Both the position numbers and the translations under genes were made by a program. DNA of 64,000 nucleotides from NCBI GenBank assembly GCA_019828595.1, contig JAHQRK010000032.1, forward strand, positions 62,001-126,000. The letters are read 5' to 3'. Position 1 is the first letter of the stretch; each line of letters begins with the position of its first letter. Of this stretch, positions 43,975 through 57,274 are shown piece after piece. The notes under the pieces are model-generated. The model was given only the letters and a program-made list of their open reading frames with translations. It ran no database searches and was not told the origin of the DNA. Source of the stretch: Aphanomyces cochlioides. Taxonomy: Eukaryota > Oomycota > Saprolegniomycetes > Saprolegniales > Verrucalvaceae.

Positions 43975-46900
43975 ATGGAGGAACCACAGGTCGAGCGAAG
44001 CCGCAAGTCGCTGCTGATTCCCGTTAAGAACAGCGATGAGTGGGTCGAAATGTTCTCGGACGAGCTGCCAGAAGACTCGAACGATATCATGGACATTTTG
44101 CGCGCCGAAATTGCGCCGTTAGAAGTGTGGTTGAATGTTGCGATCGAATACTATCTCCAAGGCCGCGTGGATCAATTTGAACAGATATTTGAACAAGCGA
44201 CTGTTTCGGAAGCAGATGAAATCTACAGCGATGACCAAGCCCGCCGAAGTCGTCTCAAGATCTTCAATGCGTGGGTGTCGCACTATATCAACCTCATGTG
44301 GAATGAAGAAGACGAACGACGCAAAGACGTCCCGGCGCAAAAAGCCGTTGCTTTGTTTCAAAAAGCAGATCGTATTGACGCCCAGTGTCCCAACACGCTT
44401 GTCGGGAAAGCGCTCATGTTTATGGCGAAAAGCGAAGACGATCGAGCGGAACGATTTCTCAAAAACGTATTGCAGGCCGACAAAGAAAATTTGCCTGCTA
44501 TATTGGCGTCCGCTTTGCTCCACGTGCGCAAGAAAAAGTATGCAGAAGCCAAGAAACTGTACCAAGAAGCTATTGTTCTCCATCCCAACTCGCCTCAGGC
44601 GTCGAAAATGCGCATGTGTTTTGCCTACTGTTGCTATCAAATGGGTTGCGTTGACAAGGCCAAAGCTGTCGTTAAATATGCCACAACGCTCGACGAAAGT
44701 AACGTGACTGTCATGATGGCGAACGCTCTATGGGCTCTCGCTTCGTTGTCTCCAGAAGAACGCCTTCGCTCCATGCAAGATGAAGGTGAACACCCACATT
44801 TTCCCCATGATCTTACAATTTCTAGACTCTCGCTTTATGGCGCTGGTACATCATGCCCACGCTTTGGATCCCAAGCATCCTTCCGCATTGAATCATTTGG
44901 CTAACCACTACTTCTTGCAGTGGATTCCATTACCAGGTAGCGTCTCCGTTGTTCGAGGCTCTCCAATTATTACCACAACGCACGACGTGACCAACGATGT
45001 GGTCAAGGGCCAATTAATTTGCATCGGGGATAAGTACATAGCCTACGTCAAGGACATTTCGTCCCGGAGCATTACTCTGGACGTGCCATTCAAAGATGTA
45101 TCACGATCTGGCTTGACGTTGAGCCGCAAATTGTACGAACAGATGAACACCCTCGCCTCCAATGCCTACCACGCGACGCAAGTGAAGGAATTGCGTGCTG
45201 AAAGTTGTTACTTTATCGCGCGTGGCCACCACGCTGAAGGAAAATACCAAGAAGCATTTGGTTATTACTACAATGCGACGCGAAGCAATCCAGCCTATGC
45301 ATTGCCTTGGTATGGTTTGGCTCAAATGTATTATCACCAAGGCGCACTTGAAAAAGCCTCCGTCTTTTTAGAGAAGACGCTCAAGTTGTTTTCAGACAAC
45401 ACGGAAGTTCTCCTCTTTCTTGGTCATGTCTACGTCCGCATGGATCGAAAGCAAGATGCGATAAGCAACTTTCGCCGCGTCGCTGACTTGGATCCTGGCA
45501 ATGTCGACGCGCTTATTGGTACAGCAGAAATTTTGCATCAATCTACAGAACGCCACGAACAACTGGCCGCCATATCAGCGTACGTTGCGGCGGAAAAAGT
45601 TTTGAAGAATGCGATGGAACCTGTGCCTGAAGGCCTCCACACCAACTTGGGCTCGTTGCACATGCGCGTTGGACAATACAAAGAAGCCATTGATTGCTAC
45701 GCTCTGGCACTTGGAGGATCCGTGACGCCCCCATTCCCTGCCATTACAGAAGAAAACGTGACCATCCTCTACAACGTTGCGTTGGCGTATGAAAAACTTG
45801 GCGAATGGTCTTACAGTACCGAGATTTACCGAGATATTCTCAAGACATTTCCATGGTACCAGGACGCTTTGTTGCGACTGGCCGTGTTTGAACGAGACAC
45901 AGGCAATTTTGACAAAGCCACTGAGCTGCTGGACAAGGCCCTAGCGGATACGCCAACGTGTGCGACGGCTTGTTTACTCCAAGCCAACATGCATTTTCAA
46001 AGACGTGAGTGGAGTCTGGCCCAAAAGAAATACGAACAAGTGCTCGGAATGAAACAAAGCGATGGCGTCATGCTGAAGAACGATCCATACACATTTTTGT
46101 CCATGGGCAACATTTTCATGAGCAACATTGGCGAAAAAGGCCGCTATCTCAAGAACATGTCGCTCAGTGAAACGTACTACAAGAAAACATTGAGCAGTCA
46201 TCCGCACAATATTTATGCCGCCAACGGCATTGGCATCATGCTGGCCGAGAAGGGTCAATTTGACAAAGCTAAGCTAATCTTTGCCCAAGTCCGTGAAGCA
46301 GCGCCTGACATGCCAGATGCATGGATCAATCTTGCGCATATTCACATGGCGGAACAGAAGTACAACGAAGCGATTCAGCTCTACCAAGTGTCACTGAATA
46401 AACACTACAAAGGCCAAGATGTCCAAGTGCTGCTCTACTTGGCCAAGGCGAATTTTGAAGCCAAACGATACAACGAATGCATAACAGCCTTGACAAAAGG
46501 CATCCACATTGCACCGCATGAACTCAAACTTTGGTACAACTTGGCGCTCGCCCAGGAAGAATTTGCCGTCGCGACCTTGGGTGCCAGCGAAGCAGCCGCG
46601 GCGAAATCCAATCGTACGATGGCGGATGTCCAGCGCGCCATCAGCGATTTGCAGCGTGCGCAACGCATTTATGCATTTTTGGACACGGCGGTCCCAACAG
46701 CGAGCAAAAAGGGCCACCAAATCGAGATGGACAAAGTGAAAGACCACGCCAAGTTTTGCAAAGAGACGCTTGAAAAGGCCAGTGTCCACTTGGAATTTGA
46801 ACGACAACGTGAGGAGAAACGTCGTCAAGAAGCAGAAGCCCGTCGTCGCCAAGTGCTTAAGATGGAAGAAGACCGCTTGGCGCAACAGCTTGCCCAGAAG

Positions 46901-47260
46901 GAGCGCGAAGAAGCTCTGGCCCAGAAGAAAGCGCAGATGCTCAAGATGACACAAGAACGTCTCAAAGCAGCAAGCGAAACGTGGAAACAACGCGAGGCTG
47001 AAGAGAAAGCCAAGGCCGCGGCGGCGCCCAAGAAGGGCAAGAAACGTAAAGCCGAAGATGAAGTGCAAGATGACGACGACGACGACGATGATGACGCTGG
47101 TGCTGCTCCATCGCCCAAGCGAACCAAGGAAGACGATTTGTTTGGCTCCGAGTCGGAAGATGACGACGCAGCACCTCCGCCGCGAAACAATTCACCGCCA
47201 CAAGAAGTGGACGACAACCAGCACGCCGAGCTCTTTGGATCCGATTCGGACGACGATTAG
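43975..47260 (+). CDS. CTR9: PAF1-complex subunit CTR9 (TPR protein)
   Basis: Two exons; the intron 44786-44825 (40 nt) joins MQDE to DSRFMALVHHAHALDPKHPSALNHLANH in frame. The N-terminus (ILRAEIAPLEVWLNVAIEYYLQG), TPR arrays throughout (ARGHHAEGKYQEAFGYYYNATRSNPAYALPWYGLAQMYY; NGIGIMLAEKGQFDKAKLIFAQVRE) and a Lys/Glu coiled-coil plus acidic tail (after about residue 930) are all CTR9 features. CTR9 scaffolds the PAF1 complex on elongating RNA polymerase II and supports H2B ubiquitination and H3K4/K36 methylation. A roughly 60-residue insert (PGSVSVVRGSPIITTTHDVTNDVVKGQ...) interrupts TPRs early in exon 2. Start chosen at MEEPQVERS (43975); an upstream in-frame ATG (43924) lies in ttatccgg-rich, UTR-like DNA. 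Confidence 0.9.
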
Positions 47261-47324
47261 CATAACAACGTAAATGAATACTAGTAGATGTTTGGACCTA
47301 AATTACGTTATCGGCCAGAAACGT

Positions 47325-50300
47325 TTACCCTAAACTTCGACGAACCCGTCGCTTGATAGGTTCTTCCTCCTCTTCGTCGACAGCTTCAGAGTCATCTTTC
47401 GGTCGTTTTCGTTTTGTTGGTACCTAGTCAAAGTAATGAGCGATATGATTCTATCATTGACCACTGGACGTACCGCAAGACAATTGGAGCAACAAAAGCT
47501 AGCGGCTGGATCTGTATCAACACATGCTGGATGAAATCGAGCATGGCAATGCATGCAAATGACAGCATCCTTCTCAACCCATTCGTTGCAGCTGCATCGA
47601 TGCAAATGGCACGTGAATTCCTTGTCTTTGTTGAATATACCATCGTCTTCTTGTCCACAATGCCAGTGGAAAATGTGTCGGCATGCCTGGCATGGAATTG
47701 CTGCGCCTTTTTCATTGCATCGGGCGCAAGACGTTGATTTTGCTTTTTGAATGGCTTGGACTGGTTTTGCACCGCTGGGGATGCATACTTTGTGAACGTA
47801 GACTTGTTTTTTGTTGACAAGTATTGCTTCCTTGACAAAAGGAGCGTTGGACACCGCGCCTCGGCTACACAAGATGCATTGTTTGTCGTCCCCATCGCGG
47901 TCGTCGACGGCAGGATTTTCATCATCGTGTTGTGACTTCGGCCGAGTGGGTTTCGTTGACCGCTTGGACTTTGATGGCGCGGCCTTACGTCGAGATTTTC
48001 TTAACGAAGTATCATCGTCTGACAATTCATCGTCATCATCTTCGTCCTCATCCTTGATGGAGGCTTCATCCGACGATGCACCACTAGCAGCACGAGTGTG
48101 TCGGCTTGGTATACTTTGACGCTTCGACTTTTTCCGTTTTGCAAGAGGTTTATCGTCGTCGTCTTCGTCAGAGCTTGCTTTCTTTTTCAGACGCTTCGAT
48201 TTAGCTTTTCGCTTGGATAGCGCAAGAGGCTCATCTTCCGACGAACCATCTCCTCCATCTTTGACTTTATCTGCGGCATCATCGTCATGTTCATCATCAT
48301 CGTCATCGGCCACTTCAACAATTGTTCCTTTTCCGGCTTCCAAATGCTCCGAGCAAATCATATACGTGCTAGATAATTGGAGAATTCGTCGGTTTTTCAA
48401 GCACTTGAGATGAAATGCTTGAGGGCAGTGGGTGCAAATAAGCATCGTGGTCTTTGTAGAGGCAGCTTTTTTGCACACCGCGCAGAAGTGACTTGGACAA
48501 CGGAATCGTTTCTTGCCGACCCACTCGACATGAGTGTTCGCATGCATGCAAGACATATGATAAAATCGACCACACTTGGCCATGGCGCATTGAATCACAC
48601 CTAACAGTGTCGTGAAATCGATATCTCGTTATTCAAATTACCAGAGTCAGATCCCATCTTGCCAACTTTACCACACGACAGACAACGATGCTTGCCGGCT
48701 GAGCAATCTGGGCAGTGCCATTTGGCATCACTTGGTTCAGATTTTAGACCAACGCATTCCAAGTGGAATGATCGATGGCAAGCGCCATCGCACAACAAAA
48801 GCACTCCACCCTCGCCACACAAAGTGCAAACATCACCACTTGCCACTTCAACGAGATCACCATTGATGTTCTTGCTCTTTTTCAACCGAGTACGACGTGG
48901 GTCATTTGATTTGACTGAGCGACGCACTGGAGAGTCTTCCATGCTCGTTGTGTTGACACGACAGCTGCGAACTCGAGATTTCGACATTTGATCACTGTAA
49001 GACTCAAAAATCTACACAAACATTGAATTCACCACGGTCACAAGATCATACCTTGCGTTGGTCAGCTGAAAAATGTTCCTTCATACTTGCAAGCTTTTGC
49101 AACATAGTCACAGCCACTTCATACTCGTGCTGAAAGACAGCATCCTTTTCCTTTTTGTTCTCGCGAACATCTTCAACCAATTGACCAAGAGCTTGTTGCA
49201 ATTGGGCCATGAATTTTACTTTGGTTTGTCGTGAGGCCAATGCCGATCCGTCTTCAAGTTTATTCGACAGCATTTCAACACTGATATGACCTAGCACCTT
49301 TTCCCAAAAGCTTGGGTCGTTTACAGACAAGTCGCCGGTACTGCCTTCAGCAATGAACGAAGTTTTATCAAACACCAAGCCAGTCTTCATTTTCTTCACG
49401 GGAGCAGGCTTTTCATCGTCGTCGTCCACATCTTCACCATCTTCGTCGTCTTGTTGTTTATTGACGACACGAACATGAGCATTTTCTTTCAAAATTGTTT
49501 CAATATCGCGTTCGACAAACGACTTAGACGCGCTGTCATCATCGTCCATAAGACCATAAGCACCTAATGATCATCAGAATTAGTTTTGACATGAAATATG
49601 CCACTCACCTTTCTTCAGCAATTCGACCAGAACTTCTGCAGAAGGTCTTTCCATGTCGTGAGCTTCACTGAATGAGCCCGTACCGAGCACAGCGTGTTCC
49701 AAGCCAAGTTTCCTCGATGCTCGATCAAACATTTCGCTTTCATACGAATTACGAGTCACCAAGCGATAAATTTTTACGCTCTTCTTTTGTCCAATGCGGT
49801 GACAACGACTTTGTGCCTGGAGATCGTTCTACAGACAATTTAAGTGATGAATACAAATTTGATGCAGACCATGGGATTCCAGTCGCTATCGAAAATAATG
49901 ACTGTGTCGGCTGCTATCAAATTGATGCCGACACCGCCTGCTTTCGTACTGAGCAAGAAGATGAATGATTTGGAATTCTTCTTGGAAAATCTATCGATTG
50001 CCGCTTGACGTGCTGTACCATAGCTCGAGCCATCCAAACGTTCGTACATAAATCCTTCGTGTTCACAGTAGCGCTCCAACAAATCCAGTTGTCGGATAAA
50101 TTGACTGAAAATCAACACTTTGTGTCCTTCGTTCTTGAGCTTTGGCAAAAGCTTTGACACAAGAACCATTTTACCGCTTGCTTCAATGGTCGTCTTCATG
50201 ATTTGTTCAGGATCAGGTACGGGACCAAGTGATTCTAACTCGCGTTCCTCTGCACCTTTGATGAGAAATGGATGATTACAGCACTTGCGAAGTTGCAGCT

Positions 50301-53300
50301 GGATGTTATTCAATGTCGGCAAGCCATTTTGAGCACCCAGGTACAAAAAGGAGCGATTCTTTTCGTAGATGGCTCGATAATATTGTTTTTGTAATGTTGT
50401 GAGCTCCACTTGAATAATTGTCTCTTCCTTGGGAGGAATACTCTTTTCAACGTCTTCTTTGACTCGACGCAACAAGTATGGCGTAAGCATTCGCTGCAGT
50501 TCGAGCACTTGTTCTTGAGAATGTAGCCGGCCATATTTCTCATTAAATTCTTCCATGTTGTCGAATACCACGGGCTCCAAAAAGTTCAACAGCACCCAGA
50601 GTTCTTGTGTATTGTTTTGCAGGGGCGTACCAGTCAAAAGCAGTTTTCGGTCGACATTCAGCACCCGCATTTGTTTGAGAACTCGTGAACCAGCGCTCTT
50701 CAATCGATGTGCTTCATCCACAGCCAATAGACGCCAGTGGATGCTTTCAAATTCTTCAAAATCCGCCAAAATTGTTTCGTATGTTGTCAATAACACATTG
50801 AATTTAAACACCGATTTCGTGTTGGGCATCGTTGGATAGTACCAACACTGAGAACGGATCAAACTTCTCAAATCTTTGCCACTGAACTTTGTACCACGCT
50901 CCCCGACGTCATGGTACACGCAAACGTTCATATCTGTCCAATCTTCAATCTAGAGAAGTGTGAAGTTTGACATGTGTGTGAAGTAAATACCTCTCGTCGC
51001 CAATGTTGAAGAGTCGACAGCGGCACAACAACCAAGAAAGGTCCTCGGATATCTTCTTCAGTGCGCAAGTGCTCCAGAAACGAGACAACTTGGACAGTTT
51101 TTCCCAAGCCCATTTCGTCTGCCAAAAGGCAAGACCGTTTTGCTTTCCAGCAAGAAATCATCCAATTCAAACCATCAACTTGGTAGCTACGAAGTGTTCT
51201 GCCTCCTTTGAACGTTGGAGATTGCTCATACGGCACGAATTCTGTTGGAGTCTTGATCACAGTAGTAACTTGCTGCGCATTAGATTTTTTCACAGGCAAG
51301 AAGCTGGCAAAATGCTCATGTGGGTCAAGAGTTCCCTTCATGATACCGGCCAAAACGTGTTGCATTGGTCCATTTGGCGCGGCGTAGTTTTCAATTGCTG
51401 CAAATGATGAGTGGAGTGCATTCACGTGCAGAACGGGTTGATAATCAAAATAAGAGAATGGGATAAACTCGGATCGTGGGAGTGCATCCTCCTCTTCCTC
51501 TTCTTCTTCTTCAACTGGAGGCAGCGGTAGGTATCGTCGTTCAATAGTTTTTGCAACACAGGCCGGTGGAAACAATGGGGCGGGACGCACCGTGTGAAAT
51601 GTGAAGAGTACAAAGTCTTTTGAAGCGCCAATCATTTCAACGACTTGCTTAAATGCCATCCGGGCGGTAGGGGTATTGTTTATACCAACTAGGACATCTC
51701 CAGGGGCGATGACGCCTGTCATTTCTGCAGCACCAGGTTGACCATTCGGCAATCTTTGAAATCCCAAAACACGGGCGACACCATCATCAGACAACCCCAG
51801 ACGCATGCCAAGACCATACACTGACTTTTTAATAGCCACGTAATACTCCGTGTATCGACTTCCCGGTCCAAATGTATCCATATTGAAATGACTCCAGAAA
51901 GCCATATCAATCTGAGGAATGCGGGGTGCTGGTGCTTTCTTGACCTTAGGTGGTACTAAGACCAAAGAGTTTTCGTAGCCAAGAGCAACATGCTCGACCA
52001 TGGATGCCAATACAGAAGCAACCTGATTTTCGGGGGATTGTTTCTTCTGCTTGTTGTTGTAATCATCCTCATCACCATCTTCCTCATTGGCTTCTTCGAG
52101 GGATCGATCGGGCTCCAAAAACAATTGCGAATAGGCCGGCATGTGAATTTGAGGTAACTGCTCATCGTCATCGTCGTCCTCTTCGTCGCTTGACTCCTCC
52201 TCTTCTTCAGAGTAGTCCTGATCTTCTTCTTTGCGTTTCTCTACTTCGACATGTTCTTTGGTCCAAGCATAGGCAAGAGTTGCGGCACCACATCGCTTCA
52301 AAACGCTCACATCTGGGGCATGGTGATGCAAGAGGCAATGGAATGCGAATAACTGAGCGCGTATCTGCTCCAATTGTTTTTGGTGGGTGTATTCTTTCGT
52401 CCCGTACTGAGTATCCGTGATTGCCTCATCAGATCGCGAGCACGGGCCGTCGTGATCGGCACCTCGAGTGCAGAATCGATCAAGTGCACAATTGGACGCG
52501 TTGGTCGTTTCAGCTGCTGTTTGCACCTTAACAATCACATTCGACCGCGCGCAGCAAGGTAGCTGGCATGTGGTTTGCAGAATTTCTTTTTCCGTTGGGA
52601 CCTTCGTCGTTTTGAAGTACCGCACAATCGCGTCGTCGTCTCCAATATCTTCTGCTCTTTCCCAAGTCGAACACCGAATAGATAAGGCCTTCCACTGCAC
52701 CAAAAACATTGTATTGTTGCCGAAGAGACGCAGACTTTGTCGACGAGATTCCACTGTACGAGTGTCACTTTCTAGGACAAATTTCGTGTCTCGATCCACA
52801 GGTGCTGATAACACGTGAGGATACGTTGGGTTTGCTCCCGATGCTGCAGCCAACTCAACTTTAGCTTCGACGTCATCAGTCTTTGGAAGGCACATTGCCT
52901 CGTAGCTGTTGCGTAATTCGCAAAATGGACAAAACCATTCCTCTTCTGGGGCTTCATCGAGGGGGGGATCCAGGCAATGTGTATGCAATTCGTTGTCGCA
53001 CCGATCACACAATAGCATGTTTTCCAATTGATCATTGGACTTGCACATCGAGCATCCAGCTTCCCAGGGACACCAACTGGCTAGAGCGTGAGTTTCATCG
53101 AGCTCCTTATGAAATTGTTCAAGGATTTCAGCATCTTCTGTAATATCTCCAGTGGATGGCAACAGTTTCCAGGCAGATGGGCAGATAATCCACTCATAAA
53201 ACATTCTCTCGAAGTCTTTGCTCAGTTGGTCTGCTGCCGATGAAATTTCGGACCCTTCTGCATTGAATTCTTTGCAGTTCGCAAAAACTAAGCGTACATC

Positions 53301-54238
53301 TGAGGCAAAGAGCGCAATAGCAATTGGTCCTAGGAAGCATGTCAAAGTCAATGACTTATAGAGGCAGCAGGAGTACCAGTGTAATAGTTGGCTTTGGTCA
53401 ATCGCGTGAGGATTGTACCGAAGTCAATAGGATTGTAAATAACGTCCAAATAGTCCGGAACTTCCCTACGGTTGCGATCAATTTAGAAAGGCCATAACTT
53501 TGGGATCACGTACGAAACGTCTACTGGGTGCAAAAAGGGTTCTGCGCTTGGCTCGGACATCAATCGACGCACAATTCCCATGCAACGCTCCATTGCCGTG
53601 TCGTGGTTCTGTAGGAGGTAAATATCTGTGACGCGAGGGTACTTGCGGCGATGCGGAATATTCAGGCGACGCTCATCTAGCTTCTTGTCGAGATTTTCGT
53701 AGGTAACACCTGCTTGATGACTGAGGATCGTTTCGACAGTTGCGTTGCCAATATCCAAGTCGTCCACTTCGTCAGTGTCAGCGTATCCACCTTGAAGGCA
53801 CTTCTTGTCGTATGCTTGAACTTTGTTTCGCTTGATATGACCTTCTGGGAAGAAGATTTCGACTTCTTCATACGTCAACCATCGCATGTGTAGATGGGAA
53901 AGTCCGACAAACTTGCACAAATATTCGAACGAGCCAGTCTTTGGATGGATCCGTCTTCCCAAGATGACGTCCAGAACAAACTCTTTTCGAATCGTATTCA
54001 TTTCTTGTGCCATTGCTTTGCGTCGATGCTCCTTTTCAGGTTCCTCGTCATCGTCCGATATCTCGTCGTCTTTACTGTACTGGACGGCTTCGTACTTGGC
54101 GCTCTTCCGTCGACCACGTCTTCCCGATTGAGACTCTTTCAACTCTCCTTCTATCATTGCACCGTCCATCGTCTCCTTGAGATCCATCTGGAGTTCCTGG
54201 AGCTCCATCCGCGCTTCATTTCTCTTCCTCCCGCTCAT
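47325..54238 (-). CDS. Giant CHD-type chromatin remodeler with bromo, PHD and PDZ modules
   Basis: Order in the protein: chromodomain ([24 protein letters not shown], about 53820-53950); bromodomain ([17 protein letters not shown]...[15 protein letters not shown], about 53200-53560); PHD finger ([20 protein letters not shown]..., about 52890-53050); chromodomain 2 ([21 protein letters not shown], about 52600-52720); PDZ ([11 protein letters not shown]...[16 protein letters not shown], about 51595-51850); SNF2 motor ([10 protein letters not shown] about 51110, VDEAHRL about 50720, then [15 protein letters not shown] about 49780); C-terminal PHD and extended-PHD fingers ([17 protein letters not shown], about 48690-48840; more to 47480). 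Joins keep frame, e.g. VS-EVPDYLD across 53466-53513 and YYTG-PIAIAL. The last 1.7 kb would look like a separate PHD gene (ATG 48987), but a 50-nt intron (gtatga...tgtgtag, about 48993-49043) joins SADQRK to [13 protein letters not shown] in frame, so I treat all as one gene. Its last intron, near 47450, leads to the tail [10 protein letters not shown]...RRVRRSLG. Family role: ATP-driven nucleosome sliding guided by histone marks. Confidence 0.82.
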
Positions 54239-54569
54239 CGGTCCTAATTGTGCCTAAAATGGATGAGCGCCAACGCTGGTGAAATCCGAACTGTTATATA
54301 CAAATCAATAGAAATCAAAGTCGATCTGGATTGGTTAAAAATGTAAGCGTTTTAATTGGATAAAATTCAGACATTTAAGCCAATCATATCTCTCCAAACG
54401 TTCTTCTAATTAGGTCGTCCTCCTTATTTTAGGACAAAACGCGCGCATTTTCAAAAAAGATCGCTGGGGTTTCGCTACGAAGAAAGGACAGAATCCTACG
54501 CACTGACACCACCGCGAAGGAAAGACGGATATTCGCTGCATTGACGCACACGCTCACCACTAGATTTGA
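54239..54569. promoter_or_regulatory. 5' region of the CHD gene
   Basis: About 330 bp with several 'ccaatca' or 'gattgg' motifs (54325-54390). No gene seen. It presumably holds the CHD promoter. Confidence 0.35.
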
Positions 54570-56587
54570 GTGTGCAGACTATGCGCTCTTGATTGTAGGT
54601 TGCAAATGCCGTCGCTTCGCGCAGCAAGGTCGGTCTTTGAAGCGAACAGACTGACACTTCTTCAAAAATTGCATACACAAGACAGAAACGATGCTGGATA
54701 CGAACAAGCGACCAGCGACACCCTCGTGAATCGATTGGTTGATTCCCCCATCGAGTTGACAGATTTATGTCGTCTTGCGACTCGTACAGTCTTGCGAGAA
54801 TTCCCGAGGCTGCGTATGCACGCCAAGTACCCATCGACAATCCGAAACGCGGACACACTCTGCCAAGAGAGTGGTGATATAGGCATGTGGGACCGACGTT
54901 TAAAAGGCGAAAGAACTACAGTGCTTGCTCGGGCGCGATCCCGTCCAATCGTGCTTGGATTATGACTCACAACGGGGACCTCATTATTATATGGTTGGGC
55001 TTCTACTCGCATCGTTTCTTCATGGCTGTACATGGAATGACGAATAATTGGTCGATTTTGACGCGCGGTGGCATGCTATCTTCCATTTTATTTGCCATAT
55101 TCGACAATCAACAGGTTAATGGAGACTCACTGAGCAATGAGTCAAGAGTTCCATGTGTCATCTCGAAAATGACTGGAATATTTGTCTCCACCTCTGGTTC
55201 ACCCTGCACAGCTACGAAGCACTGTCAGGATGTCATCGCATCACAAAATACATCGACGATACACGAGCGGCGCTCTCGCTTCATGATTTGGCGGGCGATG
55301 AATGTCGATCGCTCATTCAAGCTCTCCGCCGGTAGTCAAGTCGTGAAAACCTAGAGAGACGATTCTTCAAGCTCTTGTTACTCTATGGCAAGTCGACTTG
55401 AGAGCAAACATCACAACAAGACTGTCTCGAGCCTTGGAGACGCCTTCATAGCTGTCAATGCGCATTTCGTGGAGGCAAGACGGATATGGTCAGTGCTCAT
55501 TGCGTGGCTCCGATCGCGTTGAACACACACTGAATTGGACACCCAAGATACAACTTTTTCTTGCGCTCACTCGATGGAGACACATGTGTGATCCAAGAGG
55601 ACTTTCGGAACCTGCCGTGGGTGCTTCCATGTACTTCAAATTTCATTGGAGGTGACAGACATTCTCTTCATCTGGCGATTTCCTCTCAAGAACGATGGAC
55701 GACAGAAGGTCTGTGTGGTCCAGTCCCGTCTTGCGTCAATTGATCTTGGGCTGCTACGACACATCGAGCACGTTGTCGTGCCTTCGTGGACATCGTGAGC
55801 TGATGCAACTCCTTGTGGCCAAAATCATTCAAGCGTGGGAGGCTCATATTGACCAGAAAGCGAGAGGCCTGATGCAATTAGGACCTTGCATGTATGGATC
55901 GTATGGATTGCCAAAAGAGTTGCAAGGTACGAGTCCGAAGCGAGCCATCTTTCCCGCGCCGTGGAACGAAGAGGAGTCGTTTTACGTGAATATGATGCCG
56001 TTCATCATGGGCGACATATCATCGATGCCTCCATCTTGTCAGCGATACAGCAGTATGATTCAAGCTTGCCTGGAAACGAACAGCGGCAACGAAATCGGAA
56101 GAGTGGGCTATCTCACGATTTATGAAGGCGTCGTGGAAGCGGTGCATGCCAAGGTCCAAGCGGCCTGCACGTTGAACTCGTGAGTGGCGGTCATTGCGGT
56201 CGCATGAAGGACTCTCAGATGCGCGCACTTGGATTTGAGCCATATCACATTTACGGCGGTACTTACATGGCGTCGAATGTTATCCTCTCCTGCCGTGATT
56301 ACAACTCGATGATCCAGAATGTGCACGAAGTCGCTGGACATTTGGGTGACGTCGAGCACCTTCGTTGGATCTTGGATAAACACGGGGAAAAGCGCTATGT
56401 CCATCACGAGCTGTTCTGGATTCCTGCTGGAATTCCTTATGAATCGGTTCCGCTCCAGATGACACAACATCGGCAATACTTTCGGCTCGTGACGAGCAGT
56501 TTGACGCACTGGTATGCCGACCACTCGACTCCCAATCCCCTGGGCATCCAACCGGCTGCTCAAATCGTCCATGGCAAACAAATTTGA
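54570..56587 (+). pseudogene. Decayed unknown gene
   Basis: Coding-like blocks occur in sequence on the plus strand but in different frames: 54609-54965 (RAARSVFEANRLTLLQKLHTQ...CRLATRTVLREFP), 54960-55120 (HNGDLIIIWLGFYSHRFFMAVHG), 55560-55740 (FLRSLDGDTCVIQEDFRNLPWVLP), 55695-56183 (AKIIQAWEAHIDQKARGLMQLGPCMYGSYGLPKEL...GVVEAVHAKVQAAC) and 56180-56587 (ELVSGGHCGRMKDSQMRALGFEPYHI...HHELFWIPAGIPYESVPLQM). The junction near 56165 needs a 1-2 base shift without splice signals, and stops separate others. I do not recognise the family; the last 130 residues look well conserved and would be the best query. Unresolved introns could save parts of it. Confidence 0.4.
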
Positions 56588-57272
56588 TGCTCAAGGTGAT
56601 GCACCTGAAGCGTCTCTCCAACGTCTAGCACTCTAATTCATGCATGCTCCAAGTCAAGTTTGCGTTCTGTCATGTCAAATCCCCTTAAAATCATGACGAC
56701 AGCGAGCTCCAGCTAAGATTCAAACGAGCTCTCGTTGGGTACGATGTCTCTCAACACTTCCTAGCTCCTCAAGGAGACACTCAGTGTCTCGAAAAGCGCG
56801 CTAACCGAGCAGGTGGAGCGATTCACTGTCATGTCGATTTGTTGGTGCGTTCGGTCAGAGTCAGTTCTCGCAACAAAGCTATTATGAACAGTCCACTCTT
56901 TGGAAATTGCATCCATGGACCTTCTCTGTGATATGCAGGTGTTGTCTATCGTTTCCGATGGACGATCTCCATGTTGATCGTTCTTGCGACTCTTCATGTG
57001 GAAAAAACAAGATTGCCTGCAACCAGCCAATCATAATGGCTAAGAACACATAAATAATTTTGATTGACTAATACTCTGAAAATAGGATTTAATTACATTT
57101 ATTTTAGCCAATCAAAATAATAAAGTAAATACTGATAAAATACATCGGAATTTATTCCAAAGTTGGATCTGCATATTCAACAATTGCCTCTTCAAGGCAA
57201 AGGGAGCAACTCTGGAAGGCTTCATGGGAGTTGATGAAGCATCCAGGCAGTCAAACCTCTATATATCTGATC
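56588..57272. other. Non-coding stretch before the Tc1 element
   Basis: No gene supported. Minus-strand frame 56761-57030 lacks motifs; 57030-57170 is AT-rich with repeated 'ttttgattgac/ccaatcaaaa'. Confidence 0.35.
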
Positions 57273-57274
57273 TA

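Noticed and set aside
46391..47068. 225-codon antisense open frame
   Set aside because: It is the complement of the CTR9 coding region; composition is driven by the Lys/Glu repeats of that gene.
47330..48987. Separate PHD-finger gene
   Set aside because: A clean short intron joins it in frame to the CHD gene, so it is annotated as that gene's C-terminus.
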